A DNA stretch of 46,735 nucleotides from Vallitaleaceae bacterium (GTDB taxonomy: Bacteria > Bacillota > Clostridia > Lachnospirales > Vallitaleaceae), in assembly GCA_029935405.1 (NCBI GenBank), contig JAOZKH010000004.1:5299-52033 (forward strand), written 5' to 3'. Below the pieces are notes generated by a model. It searched no databases. It saw only the letters and a program-made list of their open reading frames with translations, and was not told the DNA's origin. Below are positions 14,756-23,755 of this stretch, piece after piece. The translations under genes were made by a program, and so were the position numbers. Position 1 is the stretch's first letter. Every line of letters starts with the position of its first letter.

Positions 14756-16630
14756 ATGAAAAAGTATATGCGTGGATTTAGCTTCTATGCCCTTCTAGTT
14801 CTAATATTGTTATTTGCTTTATTATTATCTAATCAGGGGAATAATACTGAGACTACAAGTTATGGTCAATTAGAATTAACACAGGATATAAAAGCTGATA
14901 GAGTCACGAGATTAGAAGTATCTAAAAATGCAGAAATACCTACGGGAAATGTAACAGTTCATTTTATGGATGGGACACAAGTGTTTCCAATATCAAATAC
15001 CTTTGAATTTTCACAGTTTGCACTAGAAAATGGTATTTATGTTTATGAAACTGATGTTCCACAACCAAATATTTTTATGAGTATTTTACCGTCAATTATA
15101 ATATTGATAGCAGTAGTATTCTTACTAATATTCATTATGAACCAATCACAAGGTGGCGGTGGTGGAAACCGAGTAATGTCTTTTGGTAAAAGTAAAGCTA
15201 AATTGGTTGGCGACGGAGAGACAAATGTTACATTTGACGATGTGGCAGGTTTAGAAGAAGAAAAAGAAGAGCTTGAAGAAATTGTTGAATTTCTAAAAAG
15301 TCCTAAGAAGTTTGTTGAACTTGGCGCTAGGATCCCTAAAGGTGTTGTACTTGTCGGACCTCCAGGAACTGGTAAAACATTAATAGCAAAAGCTGTTGCA
15401 GGTGAAGCGGGAGTACCTTTCTTTAGTATATCTGGTTCAGACTTTGTAGAGATGTTTGTTGGTGTTGGTGCATCAAGAGTAAGAGACTTGTTTGAACAAG
15501 CTAAGAAAAACTCACCTTCTATTATTTTTATTGATGAGATTGATGCAGTAGGTCGTAAGAGAGGTGCTGGTTTAGGTGGAGGACACGATGAACGTGAGCA
15601 AACACTTAATCAATTACTTGTAGAAATGGATGGATTTGGAGTTAATGAAGGTGTTATCGTTGTAGCAGCAACAAACCGAGTTGACATTCTTGACCCTGCA
15701 TTACTTAGACCAGGTCGTTTTGATAGAAAAGTTTATGTTGGTCGTCCTGATGTTAAAGGACGTGAAGAAATTCTTAAAGTACATGCCAAAGGAAAACATC
15801 TATCAGATGATGTTAATCTTAAGGAAACAGCAAGAACAACAGCTGGATTTACAGGTGCAGACTTAGAAAACCTAATTAATGAAGCCGCAATATTTGCTGC
15901 AAGATCAGACAAGAAAGTTATTGAACAAGCTGATCTTCGTAGAGCATTTGTTAAAGTTGGTATAGGTACTGAGAAGAAAAGTCGTGTTATCAGCGATAAA
16001 GAAAAGAAAATTACAGCTTATCATGAAGCTGGACATGCGATTATACACCATGTATTACCGGAAATTGATTCAGTACACAGTATTTCTATTATTCCAACAG
16101 GTATGGCAGGAGGATACACAATGCCACTGCCAGGAGAAGATCAAATGTATATGACTAAGAGTAAAATGCTTTGTGAAATCGCGGCTCTTTTAGGAGGACG
16201 TGCGGCTGAGAAATTAATTCTTGACGATATAACAACAGGTGCTTCAAATGATATTGAACGAGCAACTGGAATTGCAAGAGATATGGTAGTTCGTTATGGT
16301 ATGAGTGATGTTGTTGGACCGATTCAATATGGTGAAGATAGTAATGAAGTATTCATCGGACGTGATTGGGGACATACAAGAAATTATGGTGAAAATATTG
16401 CTGGAGTTATTGATAGCGAGATTAAGAGGATTGTTGGAGATGGATATGATGAAGCGGTGCAGTTATTAGAAAAGCATATAGATGTTCTTCATGCTACAGC
16501 AAAACTTCTAATAGAGAAAGAAAAAATCGTCGGGGAAGAATTTGAAAAGTTATTTCCAGATTATGAACCTAAAGATGATGAAGGTAAAAATGATGAATCT
16601 GAATTAACACCGGAAGCAATTCCAACATAA
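14756..16630 (+). CDS. ftsH: ATP-dependent membrane zinc protease FtsH
   Basis: A 624-residue membrane AAA+ protease that degrades misassembled membrane and regulatory proteins. Two membrane helices (about 9-25 and 107-128) flank a small extracellular domain. A glycine-rich linker, Walker A GPPGTGKT (201-208), Walker B IIFIDEID (256-263), the second region of homology ([20 protein letters not shown]) and zinc motif HEAGH (423-427) follow. AAAGGAGA precedes the ATG. The C-terminal tail is acidic. It is the last gene of the divIC/tilS cluster and ends before a bidirectional terminator. Confidence 0.96.
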   Translation: MKKYMRGFSFYALLVLILLFALLLSNQGNNTETTSYGQLELTQDIKADRVTRLEVSKNAEIPTGNVTVHFMDGTQVFPISNTFEFSQFALENGIYVYETDVPQPNIFMSILPSIIILIAVVFLLIFIMNQSQGGGGGNRVMSFGKSKAKLVGDGETNVTFDDVAGLEEEKEELEEIVEFLKSPKKFVELGARIPKGVVLVGPPGTGKTLIAKAVAGEAGVPFFSISGSDFVEMFVGVGASRVRDLFEQAKKNSPSIIFIDEIDAVGRKRGAGLGGGHDEREQTLNQLLVEMDGFGVNEGVIVVAATNRVDILDPALLRPGRFDRKVYVGRPDVKGREEILKVHAKGKHLSDDVNLKETARTTAGFTGADLENLINEAAIFAARSDKKVIEQADLRRAFVKVGIGTEKKSRVISDKEKKITAYHEAGHAIIHHVLPEIDSVHSISIIPTGMAGGYTMPLPGEDQMYMTKSKMLCEIAALLGGRAAEKLILDDITTGASNDIERATGIARDMVVRYGMSDVVGPIQYGEDSNEVFIGRDWGHTRNYGENIAGVIDSEIKRIVGDGYDEAVQLLEKHIDVLHATAKLLIEKEKIVGEEFEKLFPDYEPKDDEGKNDESELTPEAIPT

Positions 16631-16708
16631 TTGATTTATTGCATGTATAATACAAAACCCCATTCGTAGTTAGTTTGGTTCTTTCTGAACTTTGGGTACA
16701 CATAGTAT

Positions 16709-16748
16709 AAAAAAAGCTGACAGTGTAAAATTAACTGACAGCTTTTTT
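16709..16748. terminator. Bidirectional terminator between ftsH and the minus-strand membrane protein
   Basis: A-run, GCTGACAGT ... ACTGACAGC (one A-A mismatch) and T-run, loop of about nine bases. It serves two convergent genes. Confidence 0.75.
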
Positions 16749-16826
16749 TATAGTAAAGCAGATAAACTAAAGTTTAGAAAGAATCTAAGTTTTACAAAAG
16801 GGGGTTTTTATTAAAATTATTCCACC

Positions 16827-17651
16827 TTATTTAGGATTTTCGAGTTCCTCTTTAACTTTTATTAATCTAAATGATTTTGAAAGGATTGTTGTTGTAGGTA
16901 TATAGAATAATACAACGCTACCAAAAGCATAGAATAATTGACTTATAGTAGATGAAGGAAATAGTTGGGGAAGTATGGTGCCTAATTCATAAAGAATTAT
17001 TCCAATCGTTGAAGAATATAGAACCATTTTATAAACCTGCGAGCTCTTAATATCATTTAAAGCTAACATTTTACGAAGTATACTTGCAATAAGAAGTAGT
17101 ATTAGTGACCTGAATCCATATGAGAATAATGCCATAAAAATATTGCCTACAGTATATAAAAACAGACCGAACTTAGCTGTAAATGTTAAGCTTTGCACAA
17201 ATTCATCTTTATTTAAATCGTACCAGTTAAACATATCAAGATCCATATAATTTGTGTCCTTACCACCTGCGGTGATAATTAGGGTTGAATCTGTTAAAAG
17301 GTATCCAACAGGGTATCTTGCAATATCGTTAATGGTTGTTTCACCTGATGTATCGATTACAAAGAAAAAATCTTCACCGTCTATAATAATAGGTTTTGTA
17401 GAATCTATAGTGAAGGTACCTTTAGATAAATAAAAATCTGGGAAATCTGGGGCTTCTACAACTTCGAGTACGTAGCTTACATAATTGGTAAAAAAGAGTC
17501 CTTTTACTAATCCACTTATTGACGAAAACAATAATATGAGAATAAGTATGTATAGTACAACTGAACCAATTTTATGATGGATAGATTCTGTTATAAAATC
17601 AAGGTCTTTGATTGATTTTATAATCTTATGATGAAATGGAATTTTATTCAT
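16827..17651 (-). CDS. DUF1189-like multi-pass membrane protein
   Basis: A 274-residue protein with one membrane helix near residues 28-50, an extracellular segment (about 55-160, containing YLSKGTFTID and YPVGYLLTDST), and three or four helices in the C-terminal half. This layout and the extracellular wording match DUF1189 proteins of Firmicutes, whose function is not established. AGGAGG lies upstream of the ATG at 17651. It is a single gene transcribed against its neighbours. A pair of TGTAAY-like hexamers lies upstream with a six-base rather than five-base gap (see the rejected list). Confidence 0.7.
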   Translation of the reverse strand: MNKIPFHHKIIKSIKDLDFITESIHHKIGSVVLYILILILLFSSISGLVKGLFFTNYVSYVLEVVEAPDFPDFYLSKGTFTIDSTKPIIIDGEDFFFVIDTSGETTINDIARYPVGYLLTDSTLIITAGGKDTNYMDLDMFNWYDLNKDEFVQSLTFTAKFGLFLYTVGNIFMALFSYGFRSLILLLIASILRKMLALNDIKSSQVYKMVLYSSTIGIILYELGTILPQLFPSSTISQLFYAFGSVVLFYIPTTTILSKSFRLIKVKEELENPK

Positions 17652-17738
17652 AGTATGCCTCCTAGCTTATATTCCATACTATTGTATCTCTGTTTTGTAA
17701 AAGTTACAAGGATTATTACAATTATTAATCCAATAGCA

Positions 17739-17767
17739 TTGTTTATAATTGACATGTAACGTATAAT
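17739..17767 (+). promoter_or_regulatory. Promoter for the RlmL-like gene
   Basis: TTGTTT (17739-17744), a 17-base spacer and TATAAT (17762-17767), about 40 bases before the start codon. Confidence 0.5.
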
Positions 17768-17807
17768 AGGGAGAAGAATAAGAATATTAAGTTAGGTCGG
17801 TATAGAA

Positions 17808-18953
17808 ATGAGTAATTATCAGTTAACAGCTCCATGTATGTTTGGACTTGAAGCATTAGTAAAAAGAGAAGTTAAAGATTTAGGATATAATATTATTAAA
17901 GTGACGGATGGTCGTATTACTTTTGAAGGTGATGCAATGGCTATTTGTCGAAGCAATTTATGGCTAAGAGTAGCTGAAAGGGTATTGCTTGATGTTGATG
18001 AATTTAAAGCAACTAGTTTTGAAGATTTATTTCAAGGAATTAACAATATTCCATGGGAGAAGTATATTCCGGAGAATGGTAGATTTTGGGTAAAAAAAGC
18101 TACAACTATAAAATCAAAGCTTTTTAGTCAAACTGATATACAGTCGATTGTCAAAAAAGCAGCAGTTGAGAGAATGAAGAAGGCTTATAATACAACAACA
18201 ATTAAAGAAACAGGAGAAGATTATCCTATTCGTATTTTTATCCATAAAGATATTGTATATGTATCATTAGATACATCTGGTAATGGTCTTCATAAGAGAG
18301 GCTATCGTAAGATGATTGCAAAAGCGCCAATTAGGGAAACTTTAGGTGCAGCGCTTGTTATGCTTTCACCGTGGAAACCAGATAGAGTACTTGTTGATCC
18401 TTTTTGTGGTACTGGTACCATATTAATTGAAGCTGCCATGATTGGAGCTAATATTGCACCTGGATTAAATAGGGAGTTTGATGCAGAAAATTGGAAAAAT
18501 CTAGTGCCTCGTAAGTTATGGATGGAAGCGGCTGATGAAGCCAATAATGCTATAAAAACCGATATTGAGCTAAACATTCAGGCATTTGATATTGATTACA
18601 AAGCGGTAAACGTAGCGAGAGACTGTGCGGCAAACGCTTATGTAGATGAGTATATACACTTTCAAGATAGACCGGTACAAGAATTTAAAACTAAAAAACA
18701 TTATGGTGTTGTTGTTACTAATCCGCCATATGGAGAGCGTTTAGAGGATGCAGAATCAGTAAAAGAAATATATAAAGATATGGGAAGTGTCTTTGGAAAA
18801 CTTGAAGATTGGAGTTTTGTAATTGTAACTTCCTTTGATGAGTTTGAGAGAAATTACGGAAAGAAAGCAACAAAAAACCGAAAGCTTTATAATGGAATGA
18901 TTAAGTCATATATATATACATATCTTGGACCAAGACCTCCACGTAGAGTATAA
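17808..18953 (+). CDS. rlmL: THUMP-domain class I RNA methyltransferase (RlmL/YpsC family)
   Basis: A 381-residue enzyme predicted to methylate N2 of a guanine in 23S rRNA (the RlmL methyltransferase half). The N-terminal THUMP region (about 45-155) binds RNA. The Rossmann domain carries the SAM loop DPFCGTGT (197-204) and the catalytic NPPY (305-308) in VVTNPPYGERL. Length fits the short Firmicutes form, without the RlmK half found in gamma-proteobacteria. The exact target base is inferred from the family. The next gene begins 13 bases after the stop, using a ribosome site overlapping the end of this gene. Confidence 0.88.
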   Translation: MSNYQLTAPCMFGLEALVKREVKDLGYNIIKVTDGRITFEGDAMAICRSNLWLRVAERVLLDVDEFKATSFEDLFQGINNIPWEKYIPENGRFWVKKATTIKSKLFSQTDIQSIVKKAAVERMKKAYNTTTIKETGEDYPIRIFIHKDIVYVSLDTSGNGLHKRGYRKMIAKAPIRETLGAALVMLSPWKPDRVLVDPFCGTGTILIEAAMIGANIAPGLNREFDAENWKNLVPRKLWMEAADEANNAIKTDIELNIQAFDIDYKAVNVARDCAANAYVDEYIHFQDRPVQEFKTKKHYGVVVTNPPYGERLEDAESVKEIYKDMGSVFGKLEDWSFVIVTSFDEFERNYGKKATKNRKLYNGMIKSYIYTYLGPRPPRRV

Positions 18954-18966
18954 GGAGATGTAAATA

Positions 18967-20667
18967 TTGAAAAACAACAAGAGAATAACAACTAACAAAA
19001 CCAGTAATCTAAAATATCTAACATATTTTATGAGCTTGATTTTAACATTGACATTTTTTATGAATCAGCCCGTTATGGCGGCAGATCAAGTTGTCATCGA
19101 ATTAAATGGAGAGCTTATTACTTATGATGAAAACTATGGCTTTCCATTTATTGATGAGAATAGTCGAACACAGGTGCCTTTTAGATTGACAATGGAAAAA
19201 TTTGGAGCTACGGTTAGCTGGGATGGTGAAAACGCCATTGCAACAGCTGTGGTTGACGATATTCGGGTTGATGTTCCAATTGGAGAACAGTATATTCTTA
19301 GAAATGGCGAAAAAATATTAAACGATACAACTTCAAGAATTATTAATTCACGTACATATTTACCTATACGAATTGTTTTTGAAGCATTTGGAGCAGAAGT
19401 GGAATGGGACTATGATAATTATACAGTTAGTATAACCTATGAAGAGGATTTATTTACAAGAATACCTGATAAACTAGATTTAAGGGAGACAGATAGATTG
19501 CCACCTGTTAGAAATCAATTTGACACAGGAGCATGTTGGGCATTTGCATCTTACGGTGCGCTGGAATCCAAATTATTACCTGGTGAGGTGTGGGATTTTT
19601 CAGAAGATCATTTAAGTCTTGGTCATGGGTTCAACCTTGAACAAGCTGATGGCGGTAATGCTGCAATATCACTTAGTTATTTAACAAGATGGGCAGGGCC
19701 CGTTATTGAAGAGGAAGATCCCTTTAATGATGGAATTAATAATCCAGATGCAACAGTCGTGAAACATGTTCAAGAAGTTAGATTTATTCCTAATAAAGAT
19801 AAAACAGGGATTAAAGTTGCACTTATGAGTTATGGTCCAGTTCAAACATCTATTTATATTGATAATAGTACTATCGAAGAAACTAGTATATATTATAATT
19901 CTCTTGTAGCTGCTTATTATTATTTTGGAATAAAAGAATATAATCATGATGTTGTTATAGTTGGTTGGGATGATGAGTATTCTAAAGACAACTTTAAAAT
20001 AGAACCAGAAAATAATGGGGCATACATTGTAAGAAATTCATATGGTCCAGATTTTGGTGAAGATGGATATTTCTACATCTCTTATGAAGATATTAATGTG
20101 GGTCTTAATAATATTGTATTTACAAGAATAGATGAAGTAAATAATTATGATAAAATTTACCAGACAGATTTGTTAGGATATATAGGTAATATTGGTTACG
20201 GTGATGAAACAGCTTATTTTTCAAATGTATATGAAACAACGGAAAAGGAATTACTTGATGCTGTAAGTTTTTATGCAACTGATGAGAACACAACCTATGA
20301 AGTATATGTTGTGGAATCCTTTGATACAGTTGATGATTTTACCGAAATGAAATTAATAGAACGTGGAGGTTTTGAATTTGGTGGTTATTACACTATCGAT
20401 TTTGAAACACCAATTGTTGTGGATGGAAGGTTTGCAGTAGTAGTACGTATTACAACTCCTCAGAGTACATTCCCTGTTGCAGCAGAATTTTGGAGAGATG
20501 AAGAATGGTTAAATAATGTAAATATCAATGATGGAGAAGGTTATATGAGTTATGAGGGTAAGGATTGGGTTCGAACGGAACAAGTTATAAGTGCAAATAC
20601 TTGTCTAAAAGCTTTTACAAAAGATTTTGATATTACACTGATTGAAGAATCAATACCTGCAGAGTAA
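18967..20667 (+). CDS. Secreted papain-like (C1A) cysteine protease with N-terminal copper-amine-oxidase-like domain
   Basis: This 566-residue exported protein starts at TTG 18967, seven bases after AAGGAGATG; no ATG with a site is available. It has a long signal peptide (core about 17-37, cleavage near PVMAA). A copper-amine-oxidase-N-like stalk follows (about 42-156, with VPFRLTMEKFGATVSW and LPIRIVFEAFGAEVEW repeats). The papain domain (about 165-385) keeps oxyanion Q184, nucleophile C190 in GACWAFASYG, H327 in NHDVVIVGWDD and N357 in VRNSYG. The C-terminal portion (about 390-550) resembles the lectin-like domain seen in such proteases. It likely acts at the cell surface. It lies in a run with rlmL and nrnA; a functional link is not obvious. 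Confidence 0.85.
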   Translation: MKNNKRITTNKTSNLKYLTYFMSLILTLTFFMNQPVMAADQVVIELNGELITYDENYGFPFIDENSRTQVPFRLTMEKFGATVSWDGENAIATAVVDDIRVDVPIGEQYILRNGEKILNDTTSRIINSRTYLPIRIVFEAFGAEVEWDYDNYTVSITYEEDLFTRIPDKLDLRETDRLPPVRNQFDTGACWAFASYGALESKLLPGEVWDFSEDHLSLGHGFNLEQADGGNAAISLSYLTRWAGPVIEEEDPFNDGINNPDATVVKHVQEVRFIPNKDKTGIKVALMSYGPVQTSIYIDNSTIEETSIYYNSLVAAYYYFGIKEYNHDVVIVGWDDEYSKDNFKIEPENNGAYIVRNSYGPDFGEDGYFYISYEDINVGLNNIVFTRIDEVNNYDKIYQTDLLGYIGNIGYGDETAYFSNVYETTEKELLDAVSFYATDENTTYEVYVVESFDTVDDFTEMKLIERGGFEFGGYYTIDFETPIVVDGRFAVVVRITTPQSTFPVAAEFWRDEEWLNNVNINDGEGYMSYEGKDWVRTEQVISANTCLKAFTKDFDITLIEESIPAE

Positions 20668-20691
20668 CTATGTATTAAGTAAGGGGATAGA

Positions 20692-21681
20692 ATGAATAAG
20701 CACTATAATATGATCATAGAAGCAGTTAAGAGACATAAAAAAATATTTATTCAACCACATAATATTCCTGATCCAGATGCTATAGCAAGTAGTTTCGGGC
20801 TTAAAAGTTATTTTGCTACTAAGGGAATTGAATCAGAAATAATTTATGTTGATTCAATTGAAAAAACTAATTCAAAAACTATGGTGGAAATATTTGATAT
20901 TGATATGACACTTAAAGAATCTACATCTCAGTTTTTGGAGGAAGACTTTATTATTCTAATTGATACACAGTTGAGTCATTCGAATGTAACAAATTTGAAG
21001 GCAGATAATATGGGGGTTATTGATCACCATAAATTTATGGGTACAGAAAATTATTCATTCATGGATATACGACCTGATTTAGGGGCTTGTTCCACAATTG
21101 TAGCATCATATTATAAAGAATCTAATATTGAGCCAGATACTAATGTGGCGACAGCGTTGTTATATGCAATTATGACAGATACGGATAATTTGGTTAGAAG
21201 TAATAATATTATGGATTTGGAAATGTTCTATTGGTTATACAAAATATCAGATCTTGATCGAATTAAACATTTAAGAATGAACGAAATTGGATTAGCTGAC
21301 TTGAAAGCTTATACAAGAGCGCTTCAAAATATTGAGATATATGATAGTGCTTGTTTTGTTGATATTGGTGATTGTAATGATTCGCTACTCGGTACAATTA
21401 GCGACATGGTTTTTACTATAGAAAATGTAGATATAATAGTGTCTTATGCTAAACGAAATGATGGTATTAAACTTTCGATTCGCAGTGGTGATAAGAATAT
21501 AAAAGCTAATGATTTGGTAGATTACATAATTGACAATAAAGGCGCAGGTGGTGGACATGATGAGATGGCAGGTGGTTTTATCAGCCAACAAGAAGTAGGA
21601 TTACTACAAAATAAAAATTTTGATACATATGTTAGATATAGAACGATTAAATTTATAGATTATAACTTTTCAGGCAAATAA
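20692..21681 (+). CDS. nrnA: DHH/DHHA1 phosphoesterase, NrnA-like nano-RNase/pAp phosphatase
   Basis: A 329-residue cytoplasmic phosphoesterase. PHNIPDPDAIASS near residue 22 corresponds to motif I, a single aspartate-rich stretch around IDTQ is motif II, IDHHKF is the DHH motif, and AGGGHDEMAGGF is the C-terminal DHHA1 glycine motif. NrnA degrades 2-5 nt RNAs and pAp and in some Firmicutes also linear c-di-AMP products, which is of interest as cdaA is in this window. A more specialised c-di-AMP phosphodiesterase role cannot be ruled out, but the N-terminal GGDEF/PAS parts of GdpP are absent. AAGGGGA precedes the ATG. Confidence 0.82.
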   Translation: MNKHYNMIIEAVKRHKKIFIQPHNIPDPDAIASSFGLKSYFATKGIESEIIYVDSIEKTNSKTMVEIFDIDMTLKESTSQFLEEDFIILIDTQLSHSNVTNLKADNMGVIDHHKFMGTENYSFMDIRPDLGACSTIVASYYKESNIEPDTNVATALLYAIMTDTDNLVRSNNIMDLEMFYWLYKISDLDRIKHLRMNEIGLADLKAYTRALQNIEIYDSACFVDIGDCNDSLLGTISDMVFTIENVDIIVSYAKRNDGIKLSIRSGDKNIKANDLVDYIIDNKGAGGGHDEMAGGFISQQEVGLLQNKNFDTYVRYRTIKFIDYNFSGK

Positions 21682-21730
21682 TATAATTTTCTTATAAGAT
21701 TATAGATTTATAATAGTAGGGAGGACAATA

Positions 21731-22636
21731 ATGATAAAGGAAACTTTTTCTGTTACTGGAGCAGGTAATCAACAATTATATGTACGTCGTTATGAGGGAG
21801 ATAACAGTAAAAACGGAGTGATTCAAATCCTTCATGGCATGGCGGAATATGGGGACCGATATGATGGGTTTGCAGAATTTTTAACTAAACAAGGATATGT
21901 TGTATTTGTTCAAGATCATAGAAAACACGGTATGAGTATTAGTGGAAGTCAAAAAGTTGGATATTATACAGACGATACGTGGAAACAAATGGTTGAAGAT
22001 ATTGAGTTTGTTCAGAAATATATTTTGGAACGTGAAGCTGTTAATAAGGTATTAATGATAGGACATTCTATGGGATCATTTTTACTTAGAAATTACTTGA
22101 TTGATTTTGGCGAACATGTCAATAAAGCAATTATCATGGGAACAGGTGATACTGATGTTCTAAAATCGAAGATGGGTTTGTTACTTGCTAAAATTATTGG
22201 TAAGTTTTCAGGGCATAAGCCAAGTAAGTTCCTAAATGATTTATCAGTTGGAAACTTAAACAAAGCTTTTGAACCAGGAAAGACCGGTGTAGAATGGTTA
22301 TCAAGAGATGAAGCTATATCGTCTTGGTACGTTAAAAATCCACTTTGTGGATATTCATATACACCTAAATTCTATGAAGAACTCATTAAAGGGATTTTAT
22401 ATATTATTAAAAAGGATGTAATTATAAAAACACCTAAAATTCCATTATTATTTATTTCAGGAGCAATGGATCCTGTGGGAGATATGGGGATTGGAACAAC
22501 AAAAATTCATGATATATACAAAAGATTAGGTTACAACGTGGAACTTACATTATTTGAAGAAGCTCGCCATGAAATATTGAATGAGTTAAATAAAGAAGAA
22601 GTGTACAATCGTATTTTGACTTTTATAAAAGCATAA
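21731..22636 (+). CDS. Alpha/beta hydrolase, monoacylglycerol-lipase-like
   Basis: A 301-residue serine hydrolase of the Hydrolase_4 type. ILHGMAEYGDRY carries the oxyanion HG motif, the nucleophile is S113 in IGHSMGSF, the acid is probably the Asp of GAMDPVG, and the histidine is in EEARHEIL. No signal peptide is seen, so it should be cytoplasmic or loosely membrane-associated. GGGAGGACA gives a strong binding site before the ATG. A hairpin terminator follows. It probably acts as a lysophospholipase or monoglyceride lipase, but the substrate cannot be read from the sequence. Confidence 0.85.
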   Translation: MIKETFSVTGAGNQQLYVRRYEGDNSKNGVIQILHGMAEYGDRYDGFAEFLTKQGYVVFVQDHRKHGMSISGSQKVGYYTDDTWKQMVEDIEFVQKYILEREAVNKVLMIGHSMGSFLLRNYLIDFGEHVNKAIIMGTGDTDVLKSKMGLLLAKIIGKFSGHKPSKFLNDLSVGNLNKAFEPGKTGVEWLSRDEAISSWYVKNPLCGYSYTPKFYEELIKGILYIIKKDVIIKTPKIPLLFISGAMDPVGDMGIGTTKIHDIYKRLGYNVELTLFEEARHEILNELNKEEVYNRILTFIKA

Positions 22637-22641
22637 AGTTC

Positions 22642-22680
22642 ATAGGTTGTTAATAGGGATTAATCCTATTGACAACCTAT
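22642..22680 (+). terminator. Hairpin terminator after the hydrolase gene
   Basis: ATAGGTTGT ... ACAACCTAT with inner AATAGG/CCTATT, loop GATTAAT; followed by TTTATAA, a weak T-tract. Confidence 0.65.
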
Positions 22681-22747
22681 TTATAATGAGTGATTTCCTG
22701 ATAGATTTATAAAGAATGATGCCATATAAGACTTAAATGAAGAAAGT

Positions 22748-23131
22748 GTGATTACTATTAAGCTAAAAAAAGGTGACTTACTAATCAGTGTTGTTATACT
22801 GCTTATGGCAGGTGTTTTTATGTTAATTAATTATAGTCGAGGACAAAGCGAAAGTGAACTTATAGTAGAGGTTAGAGTTGATGGTACTATAGTTGATGAG
22901 TTTTCTCTGCATGAAAATATTACTAAAGAGTATTCTACAAAATATGGTAGCAATACATTGATTATAGAAGATGGTAAAATATATATTTCTTCTTCCGACT
23001 GTAATGATCAGATATGCGTAGATACCAAAGCAGGTAGTTTAAATGGTGATGCAATTGTATGCGTTCCTAATCGATTCACAGTTGAAGTGATTGGTGATAA
23101 GGGAGGCGATGTTGATGCGATTGCTCAGTAA
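22748..23131 (+). CDS. NusG domain II-containing membrane-anchored protein
   Basis: A 127-residue protein with one N-terminal membrane helix (about 12-28) and an extracellular NusG-II domain. The domain shows the characteristic SSDCNDQICVDTK and AIVCVPNRFTVEV stretches with conserved cysteines. It starts at GTG 22748 with only a weak AGAAAG before it; no better start is visible. The stop lies 17 bases inside the next gene, which encodes a Gx-type membrane protein. This pair is common in Clostridia, often near Rnf or FMN-related genes, but here it stands alone. Function unknown. Confidence 0.82.
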   Translation: MITIKLKKGDLLISVVILLMAGVFMLINYSRGQSESELIVEVRVDGTIVDEFSLHENITKEYSTKYGSNTLIIEDGKIYISSSDCNDQICVDTKAGSLNGDAIVCVPNRFTVEVIGDKGGDVDAIAQ

Positions 23132-23627
23132 AACTAGAGAGATGGTATTCTTAAGTTTGCTAATAGCTATGGCCATTGTTCTTAGTTATTTTGAACGATT
23201 TATTCCATTTTCTTGGAATATCCCAGGAATGAAATTAGGTTTAGCAAACGTGATAACAATAGCTGCATTTTACTTTTTTAATAAAAAGAAAGTGTTTGCA
23301 ATCGTAGTGATTAGAGTGGTTTTGACTTCTCTTCTTGTAGGCAGTGTAATGAGTTTCTTTTATAGTCTTTTAGGTGGACTACTTAGTTTTATAGGTATGG
23401 CGATTATACATCAATTCTTTTATAAATGGGTCAGTCCGATTGGTATTAGTATTGTAGGAGCAGTGCTTCATAATATAGGACAACTAATTGTTCTTACAAT
23501 TGTAGCTAGGAGTGTAACAATCGCTTTTAGTTATGCACCTTTTATCATAATTGCTGGAGTGGCTACTGGATTATTTGTTGGAGTAACAGCTGGGTTTTTT
23601 ATTCGAAGTATACCAATACAGCAATAA
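23115..23627 (+). CDS. Gx transporter family membrane protein (heptaprenyl diphosphate synthase component I-like)
   Basis: A 170-residue integral membrane protein with about five helices and the family pattern MAIVLSYFERFIP, GMKLGLANVITI and SVMSFFYSLLGGLLS. It has been annotated as heptaprenyl diphosphate synthase component I, but its ECF-like membrane topology suggests a small-molecule transporter. The frame is open from TTG 23091, but GGGAGG lies eight bases before ATG 23115, so this start is used. It overlaps the NusG-II gene by 17 bases and is translationally coupled to it. Confidence 0.8.
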   Translation: MRLLSKTREMVFLSLLIAMAIVLSYFERFIPFSWNIPGMKLGLANVITIAAFYFFNKKKVFAIVVIRVVLTSLLVGSVMSFFYSLLGGLLSFIGMAIIHQFFYKWVSPIGISIVGAVLHNIGQLIVLTIVARSVTIAFSYAPFIIIAGVATGLFVGVTAGFFIRSIPIQQ

Positions 23628-23635
23628 CTTATTTT

Positions 23636-23652
23636 TTTACACTTTTATTACA
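23636..23652 (-). promoter_or_regulatory. WalR box upstream of the amidase gene
   Basis: On the minus strand TGTAAT-AAAAG-TGTAAA matches TGTWAH-N5-TGTWAH perfectly. It starts just after the preceding gene and ends 104 bases before the amidase start. A TATAAT at 23679-23684, 43 bases from the box edge and without a good -35, fits an activator-dependent promoter. Confidence 0.6.
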
Positions 23653-23678
23653 ATACCCCTAAAATGCTAAAAATATTG

Positions 23679-23684
23679 TATAAT
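23679..23684 (+). promoter_or_regulatory. -10 element for the amidase gene
   Basis: TATAAT about 72 bases before the start codon. The expected -35 position reads ACCCCT-like sequence, unlike TTGACA, suggesting dependence on an activator bound at 23636-23652. Confidence 0.45.
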
Positions 23685-23755
23685 AATACCGAAATACAAT
23701 TATGATGCAATAAAATAAATATAGTAATAAGTTTTCAAAAGGAGATATAGTAAAT

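Noticed and set aside
15681-15866. Short plus-strand frame within ftsH
   Set aside because: Out-of-frame shadow of a strongly conserved gene.
17703-17720. Two TGTAAY hexamers (minus strand) before the DUF1189-like gene, resembling a WalR box
   Set aside because: The gap is six bases, not five, which breaks the one-turn spacing needed by the consensus.
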